The notes: generated from the letters alone by a model not told the origin. A stretch of DNA of 58,886 nucleotides from an uncultured Marinobacter sp. (GCF_913055835.1 NZ_CAJXKQ010000027.1:1-58886); one strand, 5' to 3'; shown: positions 1 through 8,685, counted from the first letter of the stretch. Made by a program: numbers and translations.

Positions 1-402
1 GAAATCGAGATTACCGAAACCCATCTGATGAATCTGTCCCGGCAATGCCTGAACCGGCTTCGGCAATTTGGTGAACAGGGAGTGATTGTCGCGATCGATG
101 ATTTTGGAACGGGATACTCTTCATTGGCCTACCTGCATACCCTGCCTTTGCACGTGCTGAAAATTGACCGGCAATTCATCTGGCGTCTCGGCGGCGAGTC
201 TGGCGATTCCCGGATCGTCTCTGCGATTCTCGGGATTGCCGAAGCACTTGATCTTGAAGTGGTGGCGGAGGGAATCGAGACCAAAGAGCAGCACGACAGG
301 CTCAGGGAATTGAATTGTCATCGGGGCCAGGGTTTCCTGATGGCCAGGCCTGCACCCTGGCAAGAGTTGATTCCGGCATTTATTGATCGAAATCAATATT
401 AG
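1..402 (+). CDS. EAL-domain protein, C-terminal end (5' partial)
   Basis: The reading frame is open from base 1, so this is the C-terminal part of a larger c-di-GMP phosphodiesterase-type protein. The visible 133 residues hold the second half of an EAL domain: an EITET start, the DDFGTGYSS metal-binding loop, LKID with the conserved Lys, and the AEGIET motif near the end. These are the residues an active EAL domain needs, so what is visible looks catalytically competent. The EAL signature itself and any sensor, REC or GGDEF domains lie upstream of the window. The stop falls about 100 bases before the likely start of the AraC-type gene on the same strand. Confidence 0.9.
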   Translation, partial: EIEITETHLMNLSRQCLNRLRQFGEQGVIVAIDDFGTGYSSLAYLHTLPLHVLKIDRQFIWRLGGESGDSRIVSAILGIAEALDLEVVAEGIETKEQHDRLRELNCHRGQGFLMARPAPWQELIPAFIDRNQY

Positions 403-499
403 GCGAGTCGGCGGCCTTTCCCCGAGTAATTTGCAAGATTTGGCTAGGTCCGGGGCTTCATTTGATTTATCAAGGGGCAAATCTCCATCCCGGACCTCT

Positions 500-1477
500 A
501 TGCGAAATACTGCGCCAGAACTGGAACTCGATGCCTATCTGCGACTCAATCGCGCCTCCCTCGCTGAGTGGCTGGCCGCAATTCGCGAGTTATCCGGTTG
601 TTACGATATTGAATGCACCCTGTTCGAGGGCAACGGCCATCAGGTGGGGGCCTTGTCGACGCTGGCCACGGAGAGTGGCCGTCTGATCTGTCTCCATGCC
701 ACTGAGGGCATGGAAATCGCCGGCTGCCGGGCGACGGCGCCTGTCTTCCTGTTGCCGCGGGCCGGCAAGCCGGAGATCGCAACGCGGGATGAGCCCTGGC
801 AATGCCTGAACCAGTTGGTTCTTGCATGGCCAGAAGACCGGTTCCGATTGCGTCTGCCTCCGGAAGCGAGCGTGCTGATTCTCAGGCTGGAACCGGAAAC
901 TTCCGCCCCGACTTCCCTGGATTGCAGTGATGACTCGCTCTCGACCTACGAAGAGCTCATTACCTGTTATCTTCATCGGTCACCGTTTTTCCGGGATGAT
1001 GCTCACGCCATCAGCAAAACGGATGAGCTTTTCCGAAAACTGACACTCTCCTCAACGCAGGTGGTCCAGTCTTGCAAGTGCCCGAAACTCGATCGCCGGT
1101 TGCTCAGGGCCATCGAAAAAATAAGGGACGAGCCGGGCTGGGACTTCAACCTTCAGGAACTGGCCAGCCACTCCGGCGTCAGCGAACGGAACCTTTACTA
1201 TCTGATGAAACGGGAAACCGGTATGACGCCGTACCGGTTGTACCAGCGAAACCGACTGCTGAGAGTCCGGCAGCGTCTGGTGGACTGCCAGTGCGAAGTG
1301 CCGCACATCTCATGGTATGCCGCCGATGCGGGTTTTTCCCACCTGGGGCGATTCGCGGCCCTTTACCGGGAACACTTCGGGGAATTGCCCAGCGAAACGG
1401 TTCAGTGGCGGCGAAACCTCCAGGGCCGTGGGACTGGCAAGCCGATTGTGGACGAGCCGGACCTGTTGCTGTCCTGA
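500..1477 (+). CDS. AraC-family transcriptional regulator
   Basis: A 325-residue protein with a C-terminal AraC/XylS double helix-turn-helix (about residues 205-305). It contains the pattern LQELASHSGVSERNLYYLMK followed by AADAGFSHLGRFAALYREHFGELPSE, which matches the two HTH motifs of the family. The N-terminal 200 residues are unlike the common arabinose-binding cupin and I do not recognise a ligand class. The frame is open back to 383, which would overlap the EAL gene, but the ATG at 500 starts a natural-looking N-terminus and avoids the overlap. The effector and target are unknown; neighbouring efflux genes are on the opposite strand and converge on it, so location does not link them. 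Confidence 0.85.
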   Translation: MRNTAPELELDAYLRLNRASLAEWLAAIRELSGCYDIECTLFEGNGHQVGALSTLATESGRLICLHATEGMEIAGCRATAPVFLLPRAGKPEIATRDEPWQCLNQLVLAWPEDRFRLRLPPEASVLILRLEPETSAPTSLDCSDDSLSTYEELITCYLHRSPFFRDDAHAISKTDELFRKLTLSSTQVVQSCKCPKLDRRLLRAIEKIRDEPGWDFNLQELASHSGVSERNLYYLMKRETGMTPYRLYQRNRLLRVRQRLVDCQCEVPHISWYAADAGFSHLGRFAALYREHFGELPSETVQWRRNLQGRGTGKPIVDEPDLLLS

Positions 1478-1487
1478 AATGCATCGC

Positions 1488-1521
1488 AAAAAAAGCCCGG
1501 CTCACGTTGCCGTGGCCGGGC
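1488..1521 (-). terminator. Intrinsic terminator of the RND operon
   Basis: Read on the minus strand, a GCCGGGC/GCCCGGC stem with an inner CACG/CGTG extension and TTGC loop is followed by seven U residues (A7 at 1488-1494 on the plus strand). It sits just after the RND pump stop codon and also lies between the convergent AraC gene and the pump. Confidence 0.85.
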
Positions 1522-1539
1522 CTGATGTCTTGCACCGGG

Positions 1540-4500
1540 TCAGTGGGCTGGTGCCGATTTACCCTCGGGTTCGGACCCGTTGCCATACTCATCGGCGGCT
1601 GAACCGTGATGATCACGACCCAGCAGGATATAGAACGCCGGCAAGACAAAGATGGTGAACAGGGTGCCGATACCAAGACCTGCGCTGATGGTCAGGCCGA
1701 TGGCAAAGCGACTTTCCGCGCCCGGGCCAATGGCAATCAGCAGCGGCACCATGGCAAAGATCAGCGCCAGTGATGTCATGATGATTGGCCGCAGGCGAAT
1801 CGCCGCCGCCTCGATCACCGCATCCACCTTGTTAAGCCCGCGTTCCTTCTGCAACTGGTTGGCGAACTCGACAATCAGAATGCCGTTCTTGGACACCACC
1901 CCGATCAGCGTTATCAGACCCACCTGGGTGTAGATATTCATGGTGGCGAAGCCAAGCACTATGAACGCCATGGCGCCGGCCACCGACATGGGCACCGAGA
2001 CCAGGATGATGAACGGATCCCGCCAGCTTTCGAACTGGGCTGCCAGCACCAGGTAGATCACCAGCAGCGACAGGAAGAAGGTCACCATCAAGGCGCTGCC
2101 CTGGGTCGCCAGCTGGCGGGTCTGACCGGTGTAGTCGTAACTGAAGCCCTGCGGGAAAACCTCAGCCGCAGTCTGCTCCATAAAGTCCATCGCGGTGCCG
2201 GCGGCGACACCGGGCATCACCACGCCCTGCAGTGTCAGGGAGTTTTGCTGGTTGAACTGGGTACGGTTGGACGGTTCAACGTCCTGGCTGAAGCTGACAA
2301 CGCTGCCCAGTGGCACCAGCTCGCCGTTATCGGCACGAATGTAGTAATCATCGAGCGCCTGGGCGTCGAGCCGGAACTGTTGATCCACCTGTGGAATGAC
2401 CTGGTAGGAGCGACCTTCCATGCTGAACCGGTTTATGTATCCGCCCCCCAGCATGCTCGACAGACTCTGGCCGACGTCCTGCATGGACAGGCCCAGGTCT
2501 GCCACTCTGTCCCGGTCAACATTGATGCGGGTGATCGGGCGATCGAAGTTGATGGACTTCTGCAGGAACATGAAGTTGCCGCTGCCCATGGCTTTGCCCA
2601 GCAGTTCATCCGCAACCTGGTCCAGCTGCTCATAGCTGCTGCCGGTGGTGATCACGAACTGGAAAGGCAGGCCGCCGCCCGAGCCCGGCAGTGAGGGGCG
2701 CGGGAACACCGCGGTTTGCAGTCCGGTGACATTCTTGAGCTCGGCATCCAGTTTCGGCTGGACTTCAAACTGACTGATCTCCCGCTCACTCCAGGGGGCC
2801 AGCTTGAAACCACCGAAGACCGCATTGGGGCCGGTAATACCGATGATCATGAAGTCCTCGTTGTAGCCCGGGACGGTCGACATGCGCTCCTGGATTTCAT
2901 CACCGTGCTCCAGCAGGTAGTCCAGGGTCGAGGTCTGTGGGCCAAGCCCCTGATAGAACAGGATGCCCTGGTCTTCGGTGGGCGCCAGTTCGTTCTGGCT
3001 CATGGAGACCATGAAGTAAATGGAACCCAGCACGACGACGGCGAAGAAAACCACCACGGATTTAGTCTGCATCAGCGAGCTAAGGGCAGACTTGTAGCTC
3101 GCTGCCAGGCCATTGAAGGTTTTCTCAACCACCTGCTCGAATCTGCCGGGGTTGCCGTGGGGTTTCAGAACCTTGCCCGACAGCATCGGAGAGAGCGTCA
3201 GGGCAACGATGCCGGAAATAACCACGGTACCAGCCAGCGTGAAGGCAAACTCGGTAAACAGCGAGCCAACCAGCCCGCCCATGAAGCCGATGGGGGCGTA
3301 TACGGCCACCAGGGTGGTGGTCATGGCAATGATGGGAACCGCCATCTCACGGGCGCCATTGATGGCGGCCTCAAAGCGGGACTCACCCTCTTCGATATGC
3401 CGGTGCACGTTCTCCACCATGATAATGGCGTCATCCACCACCAGGCCGATGGCCAGTACCATGGAGAGCAGGGTGAGCAGGTTCAGCGAGAAACCGAACA
3501 TCAGCATGATAAAGGCACCGCCGATCAGTGAAAGCGGGACTGCAACGGATGGCACCACAGAGGCCCGAACCGAACCAAGACAGAGGAACACCACCACCAG
3601 GACGATGATCATGGCTTCCAGCAGCGTCTGGATAACCTCGTTAATGGAATCTTCGATGAAATCAGACGCATCGTACGCCAGGCGCACATCCAGACCGGAC
3701 GGCAGCTGGCTTTCGATATCCGGCAACTCGTCTTTAACCAGGCCGGCGACCGTCAGCGGGTTGGCCCCGGGAGCCAGTTCAATGGCTACGTAAGTGGCCG
3801 GCTGGCCTTTGTAAAGGGCCAGTTGATCGTAGGTTTCAGAACCCAGTTCAACCCGGGCGATATCCTGCAGGCGGATCTGGGTGCCATCGGACTGTTTGAC
3901 CACCAGATTGCGGAATGCGTCAGGGTCAGCGACATCGGTGTCGCTGGTCATGCTGATTTCGGTGTACTTGCCTTTGGTGTTACCCACGGCCGCCTGATAG
4001 TTATTGGCGCGGAGCTTTGCCACAACCTCCGGAGGTGTCATATCCACCGCGGCGAGGCGTTCCGGATCCAGCCACACCCGAAGAGCGAATTTGCGGCCCA
4101 GCAGTTCCGCTTTGCCGACACCGGAAAGCGCCTGCAGTCTGGGCTGAACAACACGGGTCAGATAGTCGGTGATCTGGGGCACCGCCAGTTCGTTACTGTA
4201 GAAGGCGATGTACATCAGGGCCGTTGAATCACCGGTGGTGGAAGTAATCACCGGGTCCTGGGCTTCCGCCGGCAACACGTTGCGCTGGCTCGCTACCTTG
4301 GCCTGGATTTCCGCCAGGGCTGCGTTGGCGTCATAGTTCAGCACCATCTTTGCTTCGATAGTGGAGGAGCCCTGGGAGCTGGTGGAGGTCAGATAGTCGA
4401 TGCCGCTGGCTTCGGCGATGGCCTGCTGCAGCGGCGTGGTGATGAACCCTTTGATCAGGTCAGAGCTGGCACCGGGGTAGGCCGTAGTGACGGTCACGGT

Positions 4501-4629
4501 GGTGCTTTCCAGCTCCGGATACTGCCGGATCTCCATTTCCATGGCCGCCCGGGCACCCAGGAGCAGGATCAGCAGGCTGACCACCGTCGCCAGTACGGGA
4601 CGGTGGATAAAAATGTCAGTGAAGCGCAT
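1540..4629 (-). CDS. RND (HAE1 family) multidrug efflux permease
   Basis: A 1029-residue inner-membrane proton-driven transporter of the AcrB/MexI class. The length and the repeated RND fold fit: an FIHRPVLATVV first membrane helix, the VVDDAIIMVENVHRH segment in TM4 carrying the two proton-relay aspartates, and SKNGILIVEFANQ in TM10 carrying the relay lysine. Large periplasmic loops lie after TM1 and TM7. Its start overlaps the adaptor stop by one base (TAATG), so the two are translationally coupled. No TolC-type outer-membrane gene is present here, so a channel encoded elsewhere would complete the tripartite pump. The substrate cannot be read from the sequence; resemblance to MexI/VexH-type pumps is my impression only. 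Confidence 0.95.
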   Translation of the reverse strand: MRFTDIFIHRPVLATVVSLLILLLGARAAMEMEIRQYPELESTTVTVTTAYPGASSDLIKGFITTPLQQAIAEASGIDYLTSTSSQGSSTIEAKMVLNYDANAALAEIQAKVASQRNVLPAEAQDPVITSTTGDSTALMYIAFYSNELAVPQITDYLTRVVQPRLQALSGVGKAELLGRKFALRVWLDPERLAAVDMTPPEVVAKLRANNYQAAVGNTKGKYTEISMTSDTDVADPDAFRNLVVKQSDGTQIRLQDIARVELGSETYDQLALYKGQPATYVAIELAPGANPLTVAGLVKDELPDIESQLPSGLDVRLAYDASDFIEDSINEVIQTLLEAMIIVLVVVFLCLGSVRASVVPSVAVPLSLIGGAFIMLMFGFSLNLLTLLSMVLAIGLVVDDAIIMVENVHRHIEEGESRFEAAINGAREMAVPIIAMTTTLVAVYAPIGFMGGLVGSLFTEFAFTLAGTVVISGIVALTLSPMLSGKVLKPHGNPGRFEQVVEKTFNGLAASYKSALSSLMQTKSVVVFFAVVVLGSIYFMVSMSQNELAPTEDQGILFYQGLGPQTSTLDYLLEHGDEIQERMSTVPGYNEDFMIIGITGPNAVFGGFKLAPWSEREISQFEVQPKLDAELKNVTGLQTAVFPRPSLPGSGGGLPFQFVITTGSSYEQLDQVADELLGKAMGSGNFMFLQKSINFDRPITRINVDRDRVADLGLSMQDVGQSLSSMLGGGYINRFSMEGRSYQVIPQVDQQFRLDAQALDDYYIRADNGELVPLGSVVSFSQDVEPSNRTQFNQQNSLTLQGVVMPGVAAGTAMDFMEQTAAEVFPQGFSYDYTGQTRQLATQGSALMVTFFLSLLVIYLVLAAQFESWRDPFIILVSVPMSVAGAMAFIVLGFATMNIYTQVGLITLIGVVSKNGILIVEFANQLQKERGLNKVDAVIEAAAIRLRPIIMTSLALIFAMVPLLIAIGPGAESRFAIGLTISAGLGIGTLFTIFVLPAFYILLGRDHHGSAADEYGNGSEPEGKSAPAH

Positions 4630-5729
4630 TACTCAGACGCCTCCTGCTTCTGCTCTTCTTCCTGAATGGTCACCTGCTGGCCTGCTCGCAGACGCAACAA
4701 GCCTTTCTCGACGATGGTTTCGCCGGCTTCAAGACCGGACAGAACCGCCACGCGGGTGTTGCGGGTTTCGCCGGTGGTTACGGTGCGGCGGTTGACAACC
4801 AGATTACCTTCTTCGTTTTCCTCAACCACAAACACAAAATCGCCATAGGTGTTGTAGGAGATGGCGGTGCGCGGCACGGTCACCACTTCGTTGTCTTCCG
4901 GCTGCTGCGTCAAGACGGTCGCAAACATGCCAGGGCGCAACAGGTTATCCGGGTTAGAGAGTGTGGCGCGGACGCGCACTGTCCGGGTCTCCGGATTAAC
5001 CGAGGTGTTGATGGCGCTGACGGAACCTTCGAAATCCTGCTCGGGAACAGCTGCGACGGTAGCGACCACCGGGTAGCCTGTTGCTACGTTCGGCAGATTT
5101 TTCTCGGAAAGGGTGTAGTCGAGATAGATCGGATCCAGCATGTTGATCTCGACAATTGCGGTGCCGGTGGCAATGTACTCGCCCTGGTCAACCATCCGGA
5201 TACCCAGCGTGCCGTCGAACGGTGCACGGATGATTTTCTTGCTCAGTTGGGCCTCGGCCTCGTTCACCCGTGCGCGGGCAGCGTCGAAATTGGCCTTGGC
5301 CTCATCGTACTGGGACTGCGAGACTGCCCGCTTGGGCAACAGGTCGGAGACCCGTTTGAATTCCTGTTCGGCCAGCTGCGCCTCGGCCCGACGTGTGCGA
5401 AGAGCGGCCTCATCAATGGCTGCGTCAATGCGGATCAAAACGTCGCCGCGCTTGACCACATCGCCGGATTCAAAATTGATGGACTCGATCACCCCGGGCA
5501 CTTCGTTGGCCACCTGGATACCGTTAATGGCTTCAACACTGCCCACGGCCTTGATGGCCGGCGTCCAGGCTTCGTTCTGAGCCTCAACGGCAGAAATCTT
5601 GGCCGGAGGTTGGGGCTGGGACATCTGCTCTTGCATCTGGCCAAACTGGTAGAACTTGTAGCCGAAGATGCCTCCGAGCACTACGCCGAGGAAAATAATG
5701 ACGATCAGAAAGCGGGAAGCAGTGCGCAT
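4629..5729 (-). CDS. RND efflux periplasmic adaptor subunit
   Basis: A 366-residue membrane-fusion protein. It has an N-terminal membrane anchor (about residues 7-28) with no lipobox, a lipoyl-like half motif around GVIESINFESGDVVKRGDVL, a helical hairpin rich in Ala, Glu and Gln (about residues 105-155), the second lipoyl half (RAPFDGTLGIRMVDQGEYI) and a beta-barrel domain with NPETRTVRVRA. It bridges the pump encoded immediately downstream to an outer-membrane channel. It is the first gene of the operon. The 226 bases upstream hold no regulator gene, so control is not evident locally. Confidence 0.95.
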   Translation of the reverse strand: MRTASRFLIVIIFLGVVLGGIFGYKFYQFGQMQEQMSQPQPPAKISAVEAQNEAWTPAIKAVGSVEAINGIQVANEVPGVIESINFESGDVVKRGDVLIRIDAAIDEAALRTRRAEAQLAEQEFKRVSDLLPKRAVSQSQYDEAKANFDAARARVNEAEAQLSKKIIRAPFDGTLGIRMVDQGEYIATGTAIVEINMLDPIYLDYTLSEKNLPNVATGYPVVATVAAVPEQDFEGSVSAINTSVNPETRTVRVRATLSNPDNLLRPGMFATVLTQQPEDNEVVTVPRTAISYNTYGDFVFVVEENEEGNLVVNRRTVTTGETRNTRVAVLSGLEAGETIVEKGLLRLRAGQQVTIQEEEQKQEASE

Positions 5730-5955
5730 GGTTCGGGTCCTGAGGATCTGTGTCAGATTTTGGGAAGCATAGCATCCTACAAAATCAGGGTCGCGATTGT
5801 CACCGGGTTGTAAGTATTTCTATCTAGACTCCGGCCGTGCCGGATTTGACAAGCATCATGGCTTTTTCGTGACGGGCGGCTTTCCGCACGGGGTACTGGT
5901 AATGTAACAGACGTCGGTGACAGAATTACGACGGTATTCAGGGTGAGGATCAACC

Positions 5956-6486
5956 ATGCAGTGGATTCTGGGGCTCGCATTAGCAGCCGCCGTGTTTGTC
6001 ATTCTCAAAAAGTGGGGCGCATTGTCCGCTGAAAAGAAAAAGTCGGCCACCTGGAAGGTTGTACTCGTCATTGGCGGCGCCCTTCTGGTGTTTATGGTTC
6101 TGACCGGACGCGTCCATGTGCTTACGGCGGCGGTGGCGGCCGTCATTCCGCTGTTACGCAAACTTCCCGCCTTGCTGAAATTTGCTCCTGAGATCAACCG
6201 GTTCATGGGAAGGAAGCAACAGGGAGAAGGGCGTGGAGAGGAACACGGAGAGGAACGTGCGCAGGCGAACGATCATTCCCGCCCCGGTACTGATCTGTCA
6301 GGTGTGATGTCAGAGCGCGAGGCCTGCGATATCCTGGGCGTGAAAGCAGGCTGCACCGATGAGGAAATCGTGATGGCCCATCGTCGGCTCATGCAGAAGC
6401 TCCATCCGGACCGGGGCGGGAACGACTACCTGGCAGCCAAATTGAACGAAGCCAAGCAGGTTCTCCTCGGCAAGCGACACGCCTGA
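5956..6486 (+). CDS. Membrane-anchored J-domain protein
   Basis: A 176-residue protein with two hydrophobic N-terminal segments (about residues 1-18 and 32-52), a charged linker rich in Gly, Glu and Arg (about residues 80-105), and a C-terminal J-domain of about 55 residues. The J-domain includes the HPD tripeptide (LHPDRGG) and a DILGVKAGCTDEEIV start. J-domains stimulate DnaK-type ATPases; a membrane-tethered version would recruit Hsp70 to the inner membrane, as TerB/Tim14-like DjlA-type proteins do. It ends one base before the convergent secretin-like gene. The client is unknown. Confidence 0.85.
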   Translation: MQWILGLALAAAVFVILKKWGALSAEKKKSATWKVVLVIGGALLVFMVLTGRVHVLTAAVAAVIPLLRKLPALLKFAPEINRFMGRKQQGEGRGEEHGEERAQANDHSRPGTDLSGVMSEREACDILGVKAGCTDEEIVMAHRRLMQKLHPDRGGNDYLAAKLNEAKQVLLGKRHA

Positions 6487-6487
6487 G

Positions 6488-7276
6488 TCAGGGCAAGATG
6501 TCTACGCGTACCTCAAAACGTCGGTTTTCGGAGCGGCTGCTGTTCACCTGGTAAGTGATGCCACTGCGTTCCTGGCTCGAACGGGTTGCAGTACTGCCCA
6601 GTGTTACCCATTGTCCCGGTTCAACCCGCCGAATGGTGACCACCGCTTCCGTCTCATAACCATCCAGGTTTGCAGGTTCTTCCTCGAACGAGACAATGCT
6701 CAGCTCTACCGCCTGATCGGAAATAACCTGGGGGCTGACCAGAAATCCACTCCTGGTTTCTACCTGTTGAAGAAAGGCGGCCGGATTCCGGCCTCCGCGA
6801 ACGGCGACTGGAATCGTCCGGATCTGGCCCGAGGTAATGTGTGCCGACTGGCCATCCTGCATGACCAGTGTTCGTTCCTGGGCACTGCCAGTGCTGGTAA
6901 CGCGGCGCTCCGCGGATATCTCAGCCTGGCCGCCGGAAGCGGAAATACCCGCCCCTGAGCGTTTGCCACCGCTATCGGTCCTGGAACGAACGGTGATGCG
7001 GATCTGGACGGGCGCCACATCCAGCGTTTCAACAAGCCGTCCGATTTCGTCCAGCATATCGGGTTCACCGCGTACCACCAATTGCTGGCCACGGGCGGTC
7101 ACGGTCACCGGCGAGCCCTGGTAAAGCTCGCGAATCTGCACGGCCACGTCTTCGCCCGGTCTGTTGTTGAGCTGGTATACCCGGGATTCCGCCTGGGCAA
7201 CAGCCTGGCTGGATGCAAGCGCCAGCAACAGTGCCAGGAAAAGCTGCGTCGGGTATTTTCGGGCAAAAACGGCCAT
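6488..7276 (-). CDS. Secretin N-domain-like periplasmic protein
   Basis: A 262-residue protein starting at the ATG at 7276, preceded by a GGGAG ribosome-binding site; the frame is open further upstream but that extension has no such support. A signal peptide (LALLLALASSQAVAQA) is followed by a region like the N1 subdomains of type II/III secretins (YQLNNRPGEDVAVQIRELY, then ARGQQLVVRGEPDMLDEIGRLVETLDV). The rest is beta-rich and Ser/Arg-rich. There is no secretin channel domain, so this is not a pore; it looks like a free-standing STN/NolW-type periplasmic protein. It is divergent from the aromatic leader peptide, with 86 bases between them. Function unknown. Confidence 0.7.
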   Translation of the reverse strand: MAVFARKYPTQLFLALLLALASSQAVAQAESRVYQLNNRPGEDVAVQIRELYQGSPVTVTARGQQLVVRGEPDMLDEIGRLVETLDVAPVQIRITVRSRTDSGGKRSGAGISASGGQAEISAERRVTSTGSAQERTLVMQDGQSAHITSGQIRTIPVAVRGGRNPAAFLQQVETRSGFLVSPQVISDQAVELSIVSFEEEPANLDGYETEAVVTIRRVEPGQWVTLGSTATRSSQERSGITYQVNSSRSENRRFEVRVDILP

Positions 7277-7325
7277 TGAATGCTCCCAATCCTTCCGTCG
7301 GTAGTAAAAAACTCGGGCACACGGG

Positions 7326-7355
7326 TTGCCAAGGTGAAAACCGGGGGTATATATT
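7326..7355 (+). promoter_or_regulatory. Candidate sigma-70 promoter for the DAHP synthase leader
   Basis: TTGCCA at 7326-7331 and TATATT at 7350-7355 are 18 bases apart (or TATATA at 7348 with 16). It lies just ahead of the leader ORF, which would leave a very short or no 5' untranslated region if this is the promoter used. Inferred from consensus only. Confidence 0.35.
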
Positions 7356-7362
7356 GAAAAGC

Positions 7363-7500
7363 ATGAAGACGACACACGCGAACTGTCAATTGAATGTTTT
7401 GCAAGCTTTCGGCGCCAAGCCGGCGGCTGCAGTCGCTGCTGTGTTTTTCTGGTGGTTTGGTTATGGCTTTTATTTTAGCCAGAGCCGGGGCCGCCCATAG
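7363..7500 (+). CDS. Aromatic-rich leader peptide of DAHP synthase attenuator
   Basis: A 45-codon ORF located between the secretin-like gene and DAHP synthase. Residues 28-38 read FFWWFGYGFYF: five Phe, two Trp and two Tyr within eleven residues, matching exactly the three end products of the pathway controlled by the enzyme downstream. The stop codon at 7498 is followed by a 7-bp hairpin and a strong terminator before the structural gene. Codons Arg42-Gly43 (CGG GGC, 7486-7491) are identical to the 3' arm of the terminator, so the coding sequence itself holds a competing strand. Ribosome binding to this ORF looks weak (GAAAAG before ATG; an in-frame TTG at 7354 is an alternative start). Established principle: ribosome stalling on scarce aminoacyl-tRNAs at such runs (pheL, trpL) prevents terminator formation. 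Confidence 0.8.
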   Translation: MKTTHANCQLNVLQAFGAKPAAAVAAVFFWWFGYGFYFSQSRGRP

Positions 7501-7527
7501 CATCTTCATCGAACGAATAACGAGGAA

Positions 7528-7555
7528 GGCAGCCCGGCAGAAAACCCAGGCTGCC
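7528..7555 (+). promoter_or_regulatory. Mid-leader hairpin of the attenuator
   Basis: GGCAGCC (7528-7534) pairs perfectly with GGCTGCC (7549-7555) across a 14-base loop. It lies between the leader stop codon and the terminator and would bring the CGGGGC strand in the leader codons close to the GCCCCG 5' arm of the terminator. Its role as an antiterminator or spacer helix is inferred. Confidence 0.6.
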
Positions 7556-7569
7556 ACCGGACTCAAAAA

Positions 7570-7601
7570 GCCCCGACTGGTAGCCCAGCCGGGGCTTTTT
7601 T
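7570..7601 (+). terminator. Attenuator terminator upstream of DAHP synthase
   Basis: GCCCCG (7570-7575) pairs with CGGGGC (7590-7595), extended inside by CTGG/CCAG with a TAGC loop and followed by six T residues. It stands 32 bases before the DAHP synthase start with no other gene end to serve except the leader peptide, which supports a regulatory rather than end-of-gene role. Confidence 0.85.
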
Positions 7602-7632
7602 GATTCTGACGCAGGGAAACGGGAACACTGAC

Positions 7633-8685
7633 ATGAACATGCCCTTGAACACTGAACTGACACACCAGAATGCTGAGTCTCCAGTCCGGCACCGACAGGA
7701 AGTGGTCCTGCCAACACCGGCGGAGCTAAGGCTTCAGATGCCGGCCAGCGACGCTGTGGCCCGGCAGGTAGACCGGCAGCGGCAGGAAATCCGGGAGATA
7801 CTGCAGGGCAACGACGCCAGAGCCCTGATCGTTATGGGGCCTTGCTCCATTCACGATGAAGTAGCTGCCCTGGAGTACGGGGAAAAGCTGAAGGCGCTGG
7901 CGGATGAGGTCAGCGACCGCTTCCTGATTGTTATGCGGGCCTACCTGGAAAAACCCCGGACCACCGTCGGCTGGAAAGGGCTGCTGTACGACCCGGAGCG
8001 CACTGGATCCGGCGATCTGAATGAAGGCCTGCGTCGTTCCCGCCGCCTGCTGCTGAATCTGGCTGCCATGGGGCTGCCATTGGCCACCGAAGCTCTGAGC
8101 CCGTTCGCGATGGATTACCTGGGTGATCTGGTGAGCTGGACTGCCATCGGTGCCCGAACCACCGAGTCCCAGGTCCATCGGGAAATGGTCAGCGGCCTGC
8201 CCATGCCAACGGGCTTCAAGAATGGCACCGATGGTGGGATTGCCGTGGCAACCAACGCCATGAAGTCCGCTTCCCACCCCCATCACCACCTTGGCGTGTC
8301 TGCAACCGGCGCGCCGGTCATGATTACCACTCGGGGGAATCCCGACACCCATCTGGTGTTGCGCGGTGGCCGCGGCATTACCAACTATGATGCAGCAAGT
8401 ATTGAGCAGGCCGTCGGCACCCTGGGCAATGCGGGTTTGTCCACGGCCGTCATGGTGGACTGCAGCCACGACAATGCCTGCAAGCAGGCCGAACGACAGC
8501 TGGATATTGCCCGGGAAGTGATGGCTCAGCGCCGGGCCGGCAACCATCATATCCGTGGTCTGATGCTGGAAAGCTTCCTGGAGCCTGGTCGGCAGGACGA
8601 CGGTGAAGACCTGCGCTACGGCTGTTCGATTACCGATCCTTGCCTTGGATGGGCCCAGACGGAGGCTCTGATCCGCTCACTGTAG
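7633..8685 (+). CDS. 3-deoxy-7-phosphoheptulonate (DAHP) synthase, class I
   Basis: A 350-residue enzyme for the first step of the shikimate pathway, condensing phosphoenolpyruvate with erythrose 4-phosphate. Family hallmarks are present: the MGPCSIHD motif with the metal-binding Cys, LIVMRAYLEKPRTTVGWKGL, GARTTESQVHRE, GFKNGTDG, and the C-terminal DCSHDNACK. The length equals that of E. coli AroF/G/H. The ATG at 7633 gives the AroG-like N-terminus; the longer frame starts within the attenuator T-tract. Which aromatic amino acid feeds back on the enzyme cannot be told, but the leader contains codons for all three. Its 3' end overlaps the convergent LysE gene by 56 bases. Confidence 0.95.
   Translation: MNMPLNTELTHQNAESPVRHRQEVVLPTPAELRLQMPASDAVARQVDRQRQEIREILQGNDARALIVMGPCSIHDEVAALEYGEKLKALADEVSDRFLIVMRAYLEKPRTTVGWKGLLYDPERTGSGDLNEGLRRSRRLLLNLAAMGLPLATEALSPFAMDYLGDLVSWTAIGARTTESQVHREMVSGLPMPTGFKNGTDGGIAVATNAMKSASHPHHHLGVSATGAPVMITTRGNPDTHLVLRGGRGITNYDAASIEQAVGTLGNAGLSTAVMVDCSHDNACKQAERQLDIAREVMAQRRAGNHHIRGLMLESFLEPGRQDDGEDLRYGCSITDPCLGWAQTEALIRSL

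Noticed and set aside
5777..6206. Small minus-strand frames between the adaptor and the J-domain gene
   Set aside because: They lack ribosome-binding sites and overlap the J-domain gene or its upstream region without recognisable features.
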